A stretch of DNA of 64,000 bases, from positions 3,342,001 to 3,406,000 of the forward strand of contig NZ_CP136520.1 of assembly GCF_032813545.1 (NCBI RefSeq), read 5' to 3'. A model generated the notes under the pieces. It saw nothing but the letters and a program-made list of their open reading frames with translations, searched no databases and was not told the DNA's origin. The translations under genes and the position numbers were made by a program. Positions 53,120 to 63,335 of this stretch are shown here, one piece after another. Source of the stretch: Nodosilinea sp. E11. GTDB lineage: Bacteria > Cyanobacteriota > Cyanobacteriia > Phormidesmidales > Phormidesmidaceae. How positions within the stretch are numbered: the stretch's first letter is position 1; each line of letters starts with the position of its first letter.

Positions 53120-53902
53120 ATGAAGACAAAAGAGTTGGTTGATCCTAACGCGCTCTACCGAGAGCAACTGGTAGAACTCGGTACCCTATTGCAGGCCGCG
53201 CGCCAGCAGCAGGGAGAAACCCTTGATGCCATGGCCACCACCACCCTAATTCGGCCCAGTCTATTGGCCGCGATGGAGCAGGGTGACCTCGACAGCCTAC
53301 CCGAACCTGTCTATATTCGTGGGCTCATTCGCCGCTACGGCGATGCGCTTCACCTCGATGGTGAAACCCTAGCCAGCCAGTTTTTTACCCCACCGCGCAT
53401 TCAGCGCCGCACCTGGCAAGAATCACCCGCCGCCCAGCTGCGGCCTCTACACCTCTATGGGGCCTATTTTGTGCTGCTGATTGCCGCCATTAGTGGTCTG
53501 TCCTATGTGCTGCGGCAAACTGCCCCCGAGGCCACCATGCTGCCGCCTCTGGCTCCCCTCAGCGATAGCGAAATCGACACGGCCAATTCTGCCGCTAGCA
53601 ATAATACCGCACCCGAGACCGCTGAGGTCAACGAACCCGAGGCTCCGATCAAAGTCAAAATGACCCTCACCAGTCAGTCGTGGCTACGCATTACCTCAGA
53701 TGGCAAAACCGAGTTTGAAGGAATTTTGCAGCCTGGCGATACTCGCCTTTGGATAGCCGACCAAGCGCTAACCATTCGGGCGGGCAATGCCGGTGCCGTT
53801 ATGGTCAGCTACAACGACAACCAGGCTGAGGCTCTCGGCCAGCCCGGCATGGTACGCGAGGTAACCTATTCTCCCGGCTCAGCCATTAGCCTAGCCTGGT
53901 AG
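53120..53902 (+). CDS. RodZ-like protein (HTH, membrane helix, DUF4115)
   Basis: 260 residues. N-terminal helix-turn-helix of the RodZ type (LGTLLQAARQQQGETLDAMA, PEPVYIRGLIRRYGDALHLD), one membrane helix at about 114-131, an acidic linker and a C-terminal DUF4115 domain outside the membrane (PIKVKMTLTSQSWLRITSDG). Members link the cell-shape cytoskeleton to the envelope. Same operon as the pseudouridine synthase. Confidence 0.85.
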   Translation: MKTKELVDPNALYREQLVELGTLLQAARQQQGETLDAMATTTLIRPSLLAAMEQGDLDSLPEPVYIRGLIRRYGDALHLDGETLASQFFTPPRIQRRTWQESPAAQLRPLHLYGAYFVLLIAAISGLSYVLRQTAPEATMLPPLAPLSDSEIDTANSAASNNTAPETAEVNEPEAPIKVKMTLTSQSWLRITSDGKTEFEGILQPGDTRLWIADQALTIRAGNAGAVMVSYNDNQAEALGQPGMVREVTYSPGSAISLAW

Positions 53903-53908
53903 CGCAGT

Positions 53909-53935
53909 TATAGCCATAGCCAATTAGGTTAGGAC
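53909..53935. repeat. solo end of the MITE family
   Basis: TTATAGCCATAGCCAATTAG with GGTTAGGACA resembles the left end of the 17124-17225 MITE. No partner end is seen nearby. Confidence 0.4.
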
Positions 53936-53966
53936 AGGGCAATCATTGATTCATAATCAGGAACCC

Positions 53967-53996
53967 CGTAGGGGCGTAGCATGCTACGCCCCTACG
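53967..53996. terminator. 30-bp perfect palindrome between convergent genes
   Basis: CGTAGGGGCGTAGC and GCTACGCCCCTACG with ATGC-type centre form a perfect palindrome between the RodZ-like and the prohibitin-like genes. It probably serves as a two-way terminator, though no long T-run follows; it may also be a REP-type repeat. Confidence 0.55.
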
Positions 53997-54012
53997 AATC
54001 GGGGGTATTCAG

Positions 54013-54879
54013 TTAGGGTTTGGTATTAGACTTAGAGACCACTTCCTCTGCCTCCATCTGGTTTAGGTCAAAAATAAAGGGGATATTGCCTCCCTCGCCC
54101 ATAACGAGCACCTTGGGCACCTGAGCACCGCCATCTTTCCAAGCCTCGATCGCTTCTTTTTGTAGCACCAGCTGGCCACCCTGGGCCTTGAGGGTTTCGG
54201 CAATCAACCGCTGGGCTTCGGCGCGGCCTTTAGCGCGGTTGATCTCAGCCTGGGCCTCCTGCTCAGCCTCTTGGGCAATATAGACCGCTCGGCGGGCGCG
54301 CTGCTCAGCAATTTGCTTGTCTTCTACGGCCTTGGCAAAATCGGTCGAGAAGGTCAAATCGACCACGCTGGTGTCAAGGACTAAAATGCCGTACTTGGCT
54401 AGGCGCATGGTGAGGGCATCGTCAAAGTCTTGCTTTAGCTCAGAACGCTGGGTAATGGCTTCTTCTACCGTGCGGCGGGCGGCAGCAATCTTAAACGACT
54501 CCTGGGTTTGGGGCGCGACAATTTTAGACACAATGTTTTCTAGCGTGCCCTGGGTGCGGCGAATGTTGACGACCTCAGTGGGGTCAAGGCGAAAGTTAAT
54601 AGCAAAGCGCCCCGAGAGGTCTTGCAGGTCTTTGGTCGAGCTTTGGGCCGGCACCTCAAACTTTTGCACGGTCACGTCGTATACATCGACGTTAGATACC
54701 AGGGGCGGCTTGAGGTGAATGCCCTCCAGCAGCGCCCCATCCTGAGATTTGCCGAGAATGCTAAGCACCCCGGCCTGGCCGGGGTTAATGATCACAAAAC
54801 TGCTGGTCACAAGGGCCAGGGCCACGATGGCGAGAAAACTGAGCACCACTGGCGGCCAGTTGAGGGTCGAAGATTTCAA
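54013..54879 (-). CDS. prohibitin/SPFH-domain membrane protein
   Basis: 288 residues: one N-terminal helix (VVLSFLAIVALALVTSSFVI), a PHB/SPFH domain (GQAGVLSILGKSQDGALLEG to about residue 200), and a helical coiled region (AEQRARRAVYIAQEAEQEAQ). Prohibitin-family proteins form rings at the inner or thylakoid membrane and assist proteases. Confidence 0.9.
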   Translation of the reverse strand: MKSSTLNWPPVVLSFLAIVALALVTSSFVIINPGQAGVLSILGKSQDGALLEGIHLKPPLVSNVDVYDVTVQKFEVPAQSSTKDLQDLSGRFAINFRLDPTEVVNIRRTQGTLENIVSKIVAPQTQESFKIAAARRTVEEAITQRSELKQDFDDALTMRLAKYGILVLDTSVVDLTFSTDFAKAVEDKQIAEQRARRAVYIAQEAEQEAQAEINRAKGRAEAQRLIAETLKAQGGQLVLQKEAIEAWKDGGAQVPKVLVMGEGGNIPFIFDLNQMEAEEVVSKSNTKP

Positions 54880-54977
54880 CGGAAGTTCCTTATCACACTG
54901 CCTCTTTAAGGTATCGGCTATTCGAGCAGGGCGGGGGGTTCTTCAGCAAGGCTTTGGATCAGCAGGTGTGGCGGCAG

Positions 54978-56027
54978 CTACTCGGTCAGCCCCGTCACCT
55001 GGCCCGATCCGGCTACCACCTCCCCGACCAGATAGGCCGCCATCTGGTGCTCAGCCAGCCAGCTCAAGGCCGAATCGACCTCTGCGGCAGGCACAATCAG
55101 CGCAAAGCCCAGGCCCATATTGAAGGTGTTGTACAGATCCATTTCGGGCACTTGCCCCGCCTCAGCCAGCCAGCTAAACAGGGTGGGCACCGGCCAGCTA
55201 TTCGGGGTGAGGTGAATGCTCTGCCCTGGCCCTAGACAGCGGGGCAGATTCTCTGGCAGACCACCGCCGGTAATGTGAGCCATACCGTGGATGGGCAGTC
55301 CCTCTCGGCGGGCCTTAAGCACAGGGTCTACGTAGATGCGGGTGGGGGTGAGCAACAGTTCACCTAGGCTCAGGTTGCCCAGGGCCGGAACCGATTCATC
55401 CCAACGGTAGCCGGAGCCGCCTTCAGGGCGCTGCCCTTCGGCGACTACTTTGCGCACCAGGCTAAAGCCATTGCTGTGTACGCCGCTGCTGGCTAGCCCA
55501 ATGACGCGATCGCCCACCTGCACCTGGCTGCCATCTAAAATCTGAGACTTTTCGACCACACCAACGCAGAACCCCGCCAGGTCATACTCACCAGGGCCAT
55601 AGAACCCTGGCATCTCAGCGGTTTCGCCCCCCAGCAAGGCACAGCCCGCCTGGTGGCACCCCGCTACAATGCCTTCTACCACTGCCGCCAGGGTTGCCGG
55701 TTCGAGCTTGCCTATGGCCAAGTAGTCAAGGAAAAAGAGCGGTTCAGCCCCGCTGGTGAGAATGTCGTTGACACACATGGCGACTAAGTCGATGCCAACG
55801 GTGCTGTGGCGCTGGGTAATCTGAGCAATTTTGAGTTTGGTACCTACGCCGTCGGTACCAGACACCAGCACGGGCTCGCGGTAGCCAGTGGGCAGCTCAC
55901 AGAGACCGCTAAAGCCACCAAAGCCACCCAGCACTTCAGGTCGCCGGGTGCTGTCTACCATGGTGCGAATGCGCTGCACAAAGCTGCGTCCCGCTTCTAC
56001 ATCTACACCAGCGTCCCGATAGTCCAT
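54978..56027 (-). CDS. purM: phosphoribosylformylglycinamidine cyclo-ligase
   Basis: 349 residues, full family length. [66 protein letters not shown] and [14 protein letters not shown] are all PurM motifs. It catalyses the fifth step of purine synthesis, forming aminoimidazole ribotide with ATP. It ends 98 bp from the prohibitin-like gene on the same strand. Confidence 0.97.
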   Translation of the reverse strand: MDYRDAGVDVEAGRSFVQRIRTMVDSTRRPEVLGGFGGFSGLCELPTGYREPVLVSGTDGVGTKLKIAQITQRHSTVGIDLVAMCVNDILTSGAEPLFFLDYLAIGKLEPATLAAVVEGIVAGCHQAGCALLGGETAEMPGFYGPGEYDLAGFCVGVVEKSQILDGSQVQVGDRVIGLASSGVHSNGFSLVRKVVAEGQRPEGGSGYRWDESVPALGNLSLGELLLTPTRIYVDPVLKARREGLPIHGMAHITGGGLPENLPRCLGPGQSIHLTPNSWPVPTLFSWLAEAGQVPEMDLYNTFNMGLGFALIVPAAEVDSALSWLAEHQMAAYLVGEVVAGSGQVTGLTE

Positions 56028-56665
56028 GGGGGTTCATCCTTGTGCGTGGGCCAGTCTCTTACCTTAGAAACGGGGGGCAGCTTCGTCAATGGCTAGCCTC
56101 AGTCTAGGCAAGGGACCCCTTATTTTAAGTCGGTGAGATTGAAAAATAATCAAATAATTTTCAAGTATTGGATCCAGAAAATAATAATAAATAGGAAATA
56201 TTCACCTCAAGAGCGCGCGATCGCCGCTCAAACCCCAGTCCTGTGGCACAAAAATCTATCATTAGTACTACGTCGTTAGTTCCCGAAAATTCATTTTTTG
56301 CTGACAAAAAGCGCCTGAGCCGGTAAAACGACTGATGATTTTTCCCTAACTTATCAGAACTAACCTATAACAAATTTGGAACTGAACTCAACCCTCTTCA
56401 AGTCCGGTAGGCCTTGATACCACAGTATCTTAGCCAATTGCAGGGCAGCAGCTCCTTTGATATTTTGTGGTGGCGAAATAAGTCCACCGCATCTCCCCGG
56501 ATTCGCAACTCTGACTGAACGTGTTAGGTTACATTTCGATAAAAACCGAAGACCAATGTGTAACGGGTATGGGATTTAAGGCAATTCCTGTGTTGTCTGT
56601 TCTGCTGTCTCCCTGAGAGGCCAGGATCTATCCCCTGCTCTTCCTGTTGAATTCTTTTGGTGTAA
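56028..56665. other. 638-bp intergenic region upstream of rlpA
   Basis: No gene is visible. The left half is AT-rich and holds the purM promoter side; the right half is a long leader for rlpA. There is no clear terminator, riboswitch or repeat that I can name. Confidence 0.5.
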
Positions 56666-57670
56666 ATGAAACATTCCGTATTGGGCGGACTGACGGTTGC
56701 CGTCGCTATGTCCGTCTTTGGAGCACCCTTGCCCAGCCAAGCTCAGGAAGCCAGCGATAGCGCTGCTTCCATCGATGCAGAACACCATGCTGATAGTCTC
56801 TCGCACACCCTACAGACCGATACAGGTTTACTGACCGCCGCCGACCTTTCAAGCCCCGAGCCCGCCGACCCTGAATCTCCTGTATCGACTCAGCCTGTTG
56901 AAGACAGCCACGACGCCCTTGACTTAGCCACCGTATATCCCCACGCCCTAGACGCCCGGCAGGCCGCTACGGTCTACATTCGTTCCATTCCGGTCATTAC
57001 CTTTGTTGGCGATGAGCTAGAGACCCTAAGCGCTAGCAGCACCCCCGCCTCTCTGGCCACCGATCATGAAGCGCCGCTCAAGCGAGCCAATCAGACCTTG
57101 GCCCGCCTGCAAGAATTGGCCGTCGATGGCGATGCTGCCGATATCAAAGCCCGTTGGGATAGCGACGACAAAGCCTTTGTGGTGACCTGGGGGGACGAAG
57201 AAATTTTTGCCCTCAATGACCAAATTATTTTGCCCGACACCACCGAAAACCCTGGGGAAGATGCCCTACATATCACCAACCGGCTGCGACGACTGCTGGG
57301 CGATGCGCCACCTTTAGCCCGGGTTGAAGGATTGCCCCAGCCTGCGCCTGAGTCTCGGGTGGCCGTCGTGTCTTCGACCCTCAGCGGTATGGCATCTTGG
57401 TATGGTCCTGGGTTCCATGGCCGACGCAGCGCCAGTGGCGAAGTGTTTGACCAAAACGCCATGACTGCTGCCCACCGAACCCTGCCGTTTGGCACCCAGG
57501 TGCGGGTGACGAACCTGTCTACGGGCCAGTCGGTGGTGGTGCGCATTAACGATCGCGGCCCCTTTTCCCATGGTCGAGTGATCGATCTCTCAGCAGCGGC
57601 GGCGGGCCAGATTGGCCTCAGAGCCAGCGGTGTTGGCCGCGTGCAGCTTGAGGTGCTGTCGGGCCAATAA
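56666..57670 (+). CDS. rlpA: RlpA-like double-psi beta-barrel protein
   Basis: 334 residues with a signal peptide (1-26, SQAQ cut) and a long low-complexity acidic region, then the C-terminal double-psi beta-barrel: SGMASWYGPGFHGRRSASGE, then the TAAHRTLPFGTQVRVTN segment and VVVRINDRGPF. RlpA proteins cleave peptidoglycan glycan strands (in some species) and work at the cell wall. No SPOR domain is found, and no lipobox is seen. Confidence 0.88.
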   Translation: MKHSVLGGLTVAVAMSVFGAPLPSQAQEASDSAASIDAEHHADSLSHTLQTDTGLLTAADLSSPEPADPESPVSTQPVEDSHDALDLATVYPHALDARQAATVYIRSIPVITFVGDELETLSASSTPASLATDHEAPLKRANQTLARLQELAVDGDAADIKARWDSDDKAFVVTWGDEEIFALNDQIILPDTTENPGEDALHITNRLRRLLGDAPPLARVEGLPQPAPESRVAVVSSTLSGMASWYGPGFHGRRSASGEVFDQNAMTAAHRTLPFGTQVRVTNLSTGQSVVVRINDRGPFSHGRVIDLSAAAAGQIGLRASGVGRVQLEVLSGQ

Positions 57671-57727
57671 TTCCCTGCGATCGCTCGGCGTTGCCCGAGT
57701 CTATGCGCCCTGGGGAAGTGACCAGAG

Positions 57728-57762
57728 ACCCTCTCTACCGCCTCGGTTGGAGAGGGTTTTTC
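57728..57762 (+). terminator. Rho-independent terminator after rlpA
   Basis: ACCCTCT and AGAGGGT form the stem and TTTT follows. Confidence 0.8.
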
Positions 57763-57942
57763 GCGATAGGCGCTGGCCTTGGCGCAGTGGCAGGGGCGGG
57801 GGAATGTCATGCAAAGGTCATGCAAAGGCAATGGCTAAACCGATATGCTCCCGACTTTAAATCTGGTACGGTATTACCTTTGGAACGGGGTGCCAGAAGT
57901 TCAGCTGTCACACTCACTCACGCAGCAGGTAGGTAGGACATT

Positions 57943-59520
57943 GTGCGGGTACTTAAGACGGTTGAGGGGTTAAGGCGTTACCTGGCTCAGGAGCGCACTG
58001 TAGCCAGGGAGGGAGAGGATGCGCCAGCGGTGGGCCTAGTACCCACCATGGGCAACTTGCACCAAGGCCACCTCAGTCTGATTGAGCGATCGCGGCGAGA
58101 GAACACCGTCACCGTGGTCAGCATCTTTGTAAATCCGCTCCAGTTTGGCCCCCAGGAAGATCTGGCTCGCTATCCCCACACCCCAGAGCTTGATTTGCAC
58201 CTGTGTGAGCAGGCCGGGGTCGATGCCGTCTTTATGCCCACAGCAGCTAGCCTTTACGGTCGCCCTGCCCCCTTGGCCGCAGACCTGGCCCAGGTAACTC
58301 CCCCCAAGGACATGGTGGCGGTATTGTGTGGCCCCCATCGCCCAGGGCACTTTGAAGGCGTAGCAACGGTGGTGACCAAACTGCTGAATTTGGTGGCCCC
58401 CGATCGCGCCTATTTTGGCTATAAAGATGCTCAGCAGCTGGCTATTCTCAAGCGAATCGCTAAGGATTTGCACCTGCCGGGCCGCATTGTTGGCTGCCCC
58501 ACCGTGCGAGAGGCCAGCGGTTTAGCCCTGAGTTCGCGCAATGCCTACCTGAGCGATGCCGAGTGCCAGCAGGCGGCGACCCTTTACCGGGGGCTGATGG
58601 CAGCCCAGACGCAGTTCAAAGCCGGAGTGCACTCCAGCCAGGCGTTGATTGCCGCCGTGCAGCAAGAACTGGCTCAGACGCCTGCCCTTAAACCGCAGTA
58701 CGTCGAAGTGGTACACCCCGAAACCCTGCATCCCCTAGAGCGCATCGACACCCTAGGAATGTTGGCGGTAGCCGCCCACCTGGGCAACACTCGACTGATC
58801 GACAATATTTTGCTGCGCGATCGCCAGCCGATTGTGGCCATTGACGGCCCGGCGGGGGCGGGTAAGTCGACGGTGGCTCGCCAGGTGGCCCAGCGACTCA
58901 ATTTGCTCTACCTCGATAGCGGTGCCATGTACCGGGCGGTGACCTGGCTGGCTCTCGATCGGGGGGTCGATGTGCATGACGAGGTGCAGGTCGCCGAGCT
59001 GGTGCAAGACTGTGACCTGCACCTCACGGCCTCGGGGGATGACCCGGCCTTTGCCGCCTACCCTAGCCGCATCTGGCTCAATGGCCAGGAGGTAACCCAG
59101 CTGATTCGCAGTGCGCAGGTCACCGAGCAGGTGTCGCTGGTGTCGGCCCAGCCCACGGTGCGCGAAACCCTGCTGCACCAGCAGCAGCAGTATGGGGTGA
59201 CGGGCGGGGTCGTGATGGAAGGGCGCGACATTGGCACCGAGGTATTTCCCCAGGCCGAGCTGAAGGTGTTTCTCACCGCCTCGGTCGAAGAACGGGCCCG
59301 TCGTCGCCAGCGCGATCTGGCCGCCCAGCAGCAGCCGATGGTCGATCTAGTCGATCTAGAGCGGGCTATCGACGATCGCGATCGCAAAGACAGTAGCCGC
59401 CGGGTGTCGCCCCTGCGCCAGGCCGACGACGCGATCGCCCTCAATACCGATGGCTTGACGATCGAAGCTGTCGTAGAAAAAATTGTGGCGTTGTATCAAG
59501 AAAGAGTAATGATGAATTGA
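57943..59520 (+). CDS. panC-cmk: bifunctional pantoate-beta-alanine ligase/cytidylate kinase
   Basis: 525 residues from GTG. Residues 1-280 are pantothenate synthetase (LVPTMGNLHQGHLSLIERSR, VSIFVNPLQFGPQEDL, HRPGHFEGVATVVTKLLNLV) and from about 298 a (d)CMP kinase (VAIDGPAGAGKSTVARQVAQ, YLDSGAMYRAVTWLALDRG). The fusion is characteristic of cyanobacteria. It makes pantothenate for coenzyme A and phosphorylates CMP. It is followed by aroE. Confidence 0.97.
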   Translation: MRVLKTVEGLRRYLAQERTVAREGEDAPAVGLVPTMGNLHQGHLSLIERSRRENTVTVVSIFVNPLQFGPQEDLARYPHTPELDLHLCEQAGVDAVFMPTAASLYGRPAPLAADLAQVTPPKDMVAVLCGPHRPGHFEGVATVVTKLLNLVAPDRAYFGYKDAQQLAILKRIAKDLHLPGRIVGCPTVREASGLALSSRNAYLSDAECQQAATLYRGLMAAQTQFKAGVHSSQALIAAVQQELAQTPALKPQYVEVVHPETLHPLERIDTLGMLAVAAHLGNTRLIDNILLRDRQPIVAIDGPAGAGKSTVARQVAQRLNLLYLDSGAMYRAVTWLALDRGVDVHDEVQVAELVQDCDLHLTASGDDPAFAAYPSRIWLNGQEVTQLIRSAQVTEQVSLVSAQPTVRETLLHQQQQYGVTGGVVMEGRDIGTEVFPQAELKVFLTASVEERARRRQRDLAAQQQPMVDLVDLERAIDDRDRKDSSRRVSPLRQADDAIALNTDGLTIEAVVEKIVALYQERVMMN

Positions 59521-59546
59521 CTCGGTCAACTCTTTAGCCCCCTTTG

Positions 59547-60413
59547 ATGTCTATGGCAATTACCGGCACCACGCAACTGCTTGGCGTTATCGGCGACCCG
59601 GTGACCCATTCGCTCTCACCTGTGATGCACAACGCGGCCCTGGCAGAGTTGGGGGTCGATTACGTCTATGTGGCCTTTCCGGTGGTGGCAGAGGGGTTAG
59701 AGGCAGCGATCGCAGGCTTTGCCGCGACGGGGGTACAGGGGTTTAGCATCACCATTCCCCACAAGCAGTCGATTATGCCCCTGCTGGCCGAGGTGAGCGC
59801 CGAAGCCCAGGCCGTGGGCGCAGTTAACACCGTGTGGCGCACGGCCCAGGGCTGGGCAGGCACCAATACCGACGTAGCGGGCTTTGTCGCTCCGCTCAAA
59901 GCGATGTCAGCCTGGACGGGGGCTACGGCCCTGGTGCTGGGCAATGGCGGAGCCGCCAGGGCCGTAGTGGCGGGCTGTGGGCAGCTTGGCTTTGCGGCAG
60001 TGCAGGTGGTGGGGCGCAATCCCCAAAAACTCACTGAGTTTGAGCACAGCTGGGCGCAGTCGCCCCTGCACCCCCTGCTAACAGTGCACAGTTGGGAGTC
60101 TTTACCTCAGCTGCTGCCCACTGCCGATCTGATTGTGAATACAACCCCGATCGGCATGCATAGCCTGGCTGGCCAAACGCCCCTGACCGCCGATCTCCTG
60201 GCCCTAGTCCCCGCCACCGCCGTGGTCTACGACTTGATCTATACCCCTCGTCCCACCCAGCTGCTCGCCCTAGCCGCGCAGCGCGGTTTAGTGACCCTCG
60301 ATGGGTTAGAAATGCTGGTGCAGCAGGGAGCAGTAGCTTTAGAACTCTGGCTGCAACAGCCTGTACCCGTAGCCACCATGCGCCAGGCCCTAGTGGATTG
60401 GTTAGAGGGTTAA
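59547..60413 (+). CDS. aroE: shikimate dehydrogenase
   Basis: 288 residues from ATG 59547. GVIGDPVTHSLSPVMHNAAL binds shikimate, FSITIPHKQS has the catalytic Lys, LVLGNGGAARAVV binds NADPH, and NTTPIGMH and YDLIYTPRPTQLL follow in order. It reduces dehydroshikimate in aromatic amino-acid synthesis. It starts 26 bp after panC-cmk and is probably co-transcribed. Confidence 0.97.
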   Translation: MSMAITGTTQLLGVIGDPVTHSLSPVMHNAALAELGVDYVYVAFPVVAEGLEAAIAGFAATGVQGFSITIPHKQSIMPLLAEVSAEAQAVGAVNTVWRTAQGWAGTNTDVAGFVAPLKAMSAWTGATALVLGNGGAARAVVAGCGQLGFAAVQVVGRNPQKLTEFEHSWAQSPLHPLLTVHSWESLPQLLPTADLIVNTTPIGMHSLAGQTPLTADLLALVPATAVVYDLIYTPRPTQLLALAAQRGLVTLDGLEMLVQQGAVALELWLQQPVPVATMRQALVDWLEG

Positions 60414-60470
60414 AGAGCTTCTAAGAAAGAAAATACCAACTTTAATCCAGCAACCGTAGCCGCCGTAGGG

Positions 60471-60486
60471 GAGGGCACTGCCCACC
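60471..60486. repeat. REP-like palindrome copy 6
   Basis: GAGGGCACTGCCCACC preceded by GTAG, between the convergent aroE and the serine hydrolase gene. Confidence 0.6.
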
Positions 60487-60527
60487 ATTGGGGAAACTAT
60501 TTCCTAAAAATCGCCCAAGGTCGTTGT

Positions 60528-61886
60528 TTAGGGCAAGAATGTTCGAGACCGGACATCTCTCTCGGCTGAGGAAACCACGGTATGGTCAAAGCCGTGGTGG
60601 GTTAGCAAGTGCTGCATTACCCCGGCTAGAACGGTTCTGAGGGCGGCTTCGTTACTGCTGTGGTCTAGGGTGGCCGTGAGAATGTAACGCCGACCGCTGA
60701 TGTTAACTGCGGTGGTCGTGCCCAACAACTTAGACGTTCTGCCGGTCTTTTCGCCCAGCCAAACTAGAGGCGGCTGCACGGTAGCGTGGCCCAGGGCCAA
60801 ATCCGCCTGCTTGGCCAGCGCAGCTTGAATCAACTCCGCCCCCGGAATTTCTTGGTTATAAATGGCCACCATCATATCGGTGAGTTCGTCAGTGGTGATC
60901 ACGTTGGCGGCGGAGCCCAGGTTGGCTGGGTAGGTCGATGCGCCGACGAGTTTGCTAGTCACGCGGGTCGTCGTGTAGCCCCGACTTTGCAGCTGTTGAT
61001 TGACCTCAGCCCAGCCCATGTAGTCGATCAGCTGATTGGTGGCAATGTTGCCGCTGGCGCTCACCATATCCGCCATGATCACCTGAAGGGGATACTCTGA
61101 TCCAACCCAGAGGGAGCCAGCGTCTTCGGTCCAGTTGCTGGGGTCAACCCAGATCGGTGTCTCAGGCGATCGCCCGACCTGGTGAAGGTGGGTCAGTAGC
61201 GCGATCGCAATGGGCACTTTAATCAAGCTGGCGGGGGTAACGGGAGGCAAATGCCCCTGCCAACGGCGGCACTCGCGCTCCAGGGTGCAGACCGTCAAGC
61301 GCATCTGCTGGGCCAAGCCGGTTTGCTCAACAATGGGCACCAAAAAGTCTGAGCGGGCAGTGTCGTAGTGGTAGGCAACGATCGCGCGCTGCTGCTCGTA
61401 CTGCGATCGCTGAGTCGCGGCTAGGGCCTCCCCAAAGGTATCGGCAGGCATTTGGTCTAGGGCTGAGAGGGCATCATCCCAGTGGGCATAGGCCGCCGCT
61501 AGGGCAACCGTAGGGAGCGTGGAGGGTTCGCCTAGGGCGATCGCCGCCGCTGCCCGCTTCCCGGCTTGGTGTCTTAGCCAGCGGGCTCGCTCTTCTTGGC
61601 GCAGGCGATGGTTAATGGCCCACAGCTGGTCGAGGGTCTCTGTTGGCGTGATGCCAATGCCTGACCGGGTCGCCACCATCACCGTCGGCTGCTGGTCTAG
61701 GTCGGCTCGCAGGCGATCGCGCAGGTGATAGAGATCGGTCAAGCTACTGGTCTGAGGCACCGCCACTGGGTCCGGCTGGTACTCAAGCTCTGGCGCTGTT
61801 ACCGGCAGATTGGGCAGCACCACATGGGCCACTAAACTGCCCACCACCACCATGGGCTTTAATAACTGTGGCCCCAAAACAGGCAT
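60528..61886 (-). CDS. serine hydrolase with class A beta-lactamase fold
   Basis: 452 residues. The N-terminal 190 residues include one hydrophobic segment near residues 10-28 and a helical region. The catalytic domain has SxxK as ASLIKVPIAIALL, an SGN motif in VSASGNIATNQLIDY and KTG in GEKTGRTSKLLG. Such cyanobacterial proteins may act on peptidoglycan or beta-lactams. No lipobox; probably anchored or exported. Confidence 0.82.
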   Translation of the reverse strand: MPVLGPQLLKPMVVVGSLVAHVVLPNLPVTAPELEYQPDPVAVPQTSSLTDLYHLRDRLRADLDQQPTVMVATRSGIGITPTETLDQLWAINHRLRQEERARWLRHQAGKRAAAAIALGEPSTLPTVALAAAYAHWDDALSALDQMPADTFGEALAATQRSQYEQQRAIVAYHYDTARSDFLVPIVEQTGLAQQMRLTVCTLERECRRWQGHLPPVTPASLIKVPIAIALLTHLHQVGRSPETPIWVDPSNWTEDAGSLWVGSEYPLQVIMADMVSASGNIATNQLIDYMGWAEVNQQLQSRGYTTTRVTSKLVGASTYPANLGSAANVITTDELTDMMVAIYNQEIPGAELIQAALAKQADLALGHATVQPPLVWLGEKTGRTSKLLGTTTAVNISGRRYILTATLDHSSNEAALRTVLAGVMQHLLTHHGFDHTVVSSAERDVRSRTFLP

Positions 61887-62031
61887 GGCCTTCTACACCT
61901 AACAGGACTTCAGCTCAACTAGAACAAACCTAGCCCAAGCAAAATTTGCTTAAAAACCGCTGCTCATGCCGCAAAATAGCTGTTTTTTCGCCGAAAAGAT
62001 GCCAGATAGAACACAAAACCCCGCCTTTCCC

Positions 62032-62403
62032 TTAGCTAGTGGTTGACACCAGGTTGCGTTCGACCACCCGCTGCCAGCTCTGGCTCAGATCGTCTTCGCC
62101 ACGGTGAGCTTCCCAGGGGCCAGCATCAAAGCCTGCAATGCTCCACTGTCCTGTGAGGTGGTTGCCATTCTCAGATACAGTGCCGGTATAGTCAATCGTT
62201 GGCATACCAGGGGCTAAATAGCGTTTGGTAAACTGCACCTGACGACCAACCACCGTGCCGCTCAGGTGGGCTTCACCCAGATAACCAGCATCAAGACTAC
62301 TGCCGCTCAGCCCATTGCCTCCCTGCACCAGGGTGGCCTCAAACCGAGTTGGCTGGTTTCGCTGCCAGTAGGTACCCAGCCACATGCCACTCACATTTGC
62401 CAT
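62032..62403 (-). CDS. small beta-barrel-like hypothetical protein
   Basis: 123 residues from ATG 62403. Regular strands with Gly turns (GMWLGTYWQRNQPTRFEATL, GYLGEAHLSGTVVGRQVQFT, YTGTVSENGNHLTGQWSIAG) suggest a lipocalin- or avidin-like barrel. No signal peptide. Family not named. Confidence 0.6.
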   Translation of the reverse strand: MANVSGMWLGTYWQRNQPTRFEATLVQGGNGLSGSSLDAGYLGEAHLSGTVVGRQVQFTKRYLAPGMPTIDYTGTVSENGNHLTGQWSIAGFDAGPWEAHRGEDDLSQSWQRVVERNLVSTTS

Positions 62404-62499
62404 CGGTTTACCTGACCTCCGCTGCCTGATCCCCGCTGTCCTACCCAACAGCCTTACACGTACAATTTAGACATTGAGCAATGCAAGGAGCTTTGCCCC

Positions 62500-63093
62500 A
62501 TCTATACCCGTCCCTTGGCTCGACTAATTGAAGAATTCCAACGACTGCCTGGGGTTGGCCCCAAATCGGCCCAGCGGTTGGCGCTGCACATTCTCAAACG
62601 CCCGCAGAACGAGGTGCAGGCTTTAGCGCAGGCACTGCTCGAAGCCAAAGCCCAGGTGGGCCAGTGCTCAGTGTGCTTTCACCTATCGGCAGACCCGGTG
62701 TGCGACATCTGCCGGTCTACCAGTCGCGACCCCCAGACCCTTTGCGTCGTGGCCGACTCCCGCGATGTGATTGCCATTGAAAGGACCCGCGAGTATCGGG
62801 GGCGTTACCATGTGCTTGGCGGGCTCATTTCACCCATGGATGGCATTGGCCCCGAACAGCTCACCATTGGCCCGCTCGTGCACCGGGTCAACCAAGAGGG
62901 CACCCGGGAAGTGATTATTGCCATTAGCCCTAGCATTGAGGGCGACACCACGACTCTGTATGTTGGCCAACTGCTCAAGCCCTTTACTCGGGTCACCCGG
63001 ATTGCCTTTGGCTTGCCCATGGGAGGCGATTTAGAATATGCCGACGAAGTCACCCTGGCACGGGCATTAGAAGGACGGCGGGATTTGGAGTAG
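62500..63093 (+). CDS. recR: recombination mediator RecR, apparently with AUC start
   Basis: 197 residues if translation starts at ATC 62500, where AAGGAG stands nine bases upstream; the first ordinary codon, TTG 62515, would leave 24 bases from that site and lose the conserved YTRPL start. [20 protein letters not shown] is the helix-hairpin-helix part, [16 protein letters not shown] a four-cysteine zinc site, and [16 protein letters not shown] the Toprim motif. RecR helps load RecA on DNA gaps. Confidence 0.93.
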   Translation: MYTRPLARLIEEFQRLPGVGPKSAQRLALHILKRPQNEVQALAQALLEAKAQVGQCSVCFHLSADPVCDICRSTSRDPQTLCVVADSRDVIAIERTREYRGRYHVLGGLISPMDGIGPEQLTIGPLVHRVNQEGTREVIIAISPSIEGDTTTLYVGQLLKPFTRVTRIAFGLPMGGDLEYADEVTLARALEGRRDLE

Positions 63094-63335
63094 ATCATGG
63101 AGGAACATGGTTAAGCTAGGGGCTTCACCTGAGCTGTCTGGCTAGAGAGCAGGGCCTTTAGCTAAGTCTTATACAATTCTGAACCTGTTCTGGCTTGCCT
63201 GGCGCGTAGGTTAGATTAAGAATGCACGGCCCGCTGATAGACATTCACTGCAATCAGGGCTAACTGCAATCAGGGCTACTGTACTAGGGGCTACCGCCTT
63301 GGGCACCACTGTCCTTTTCTTACCGCCAGGCACCG

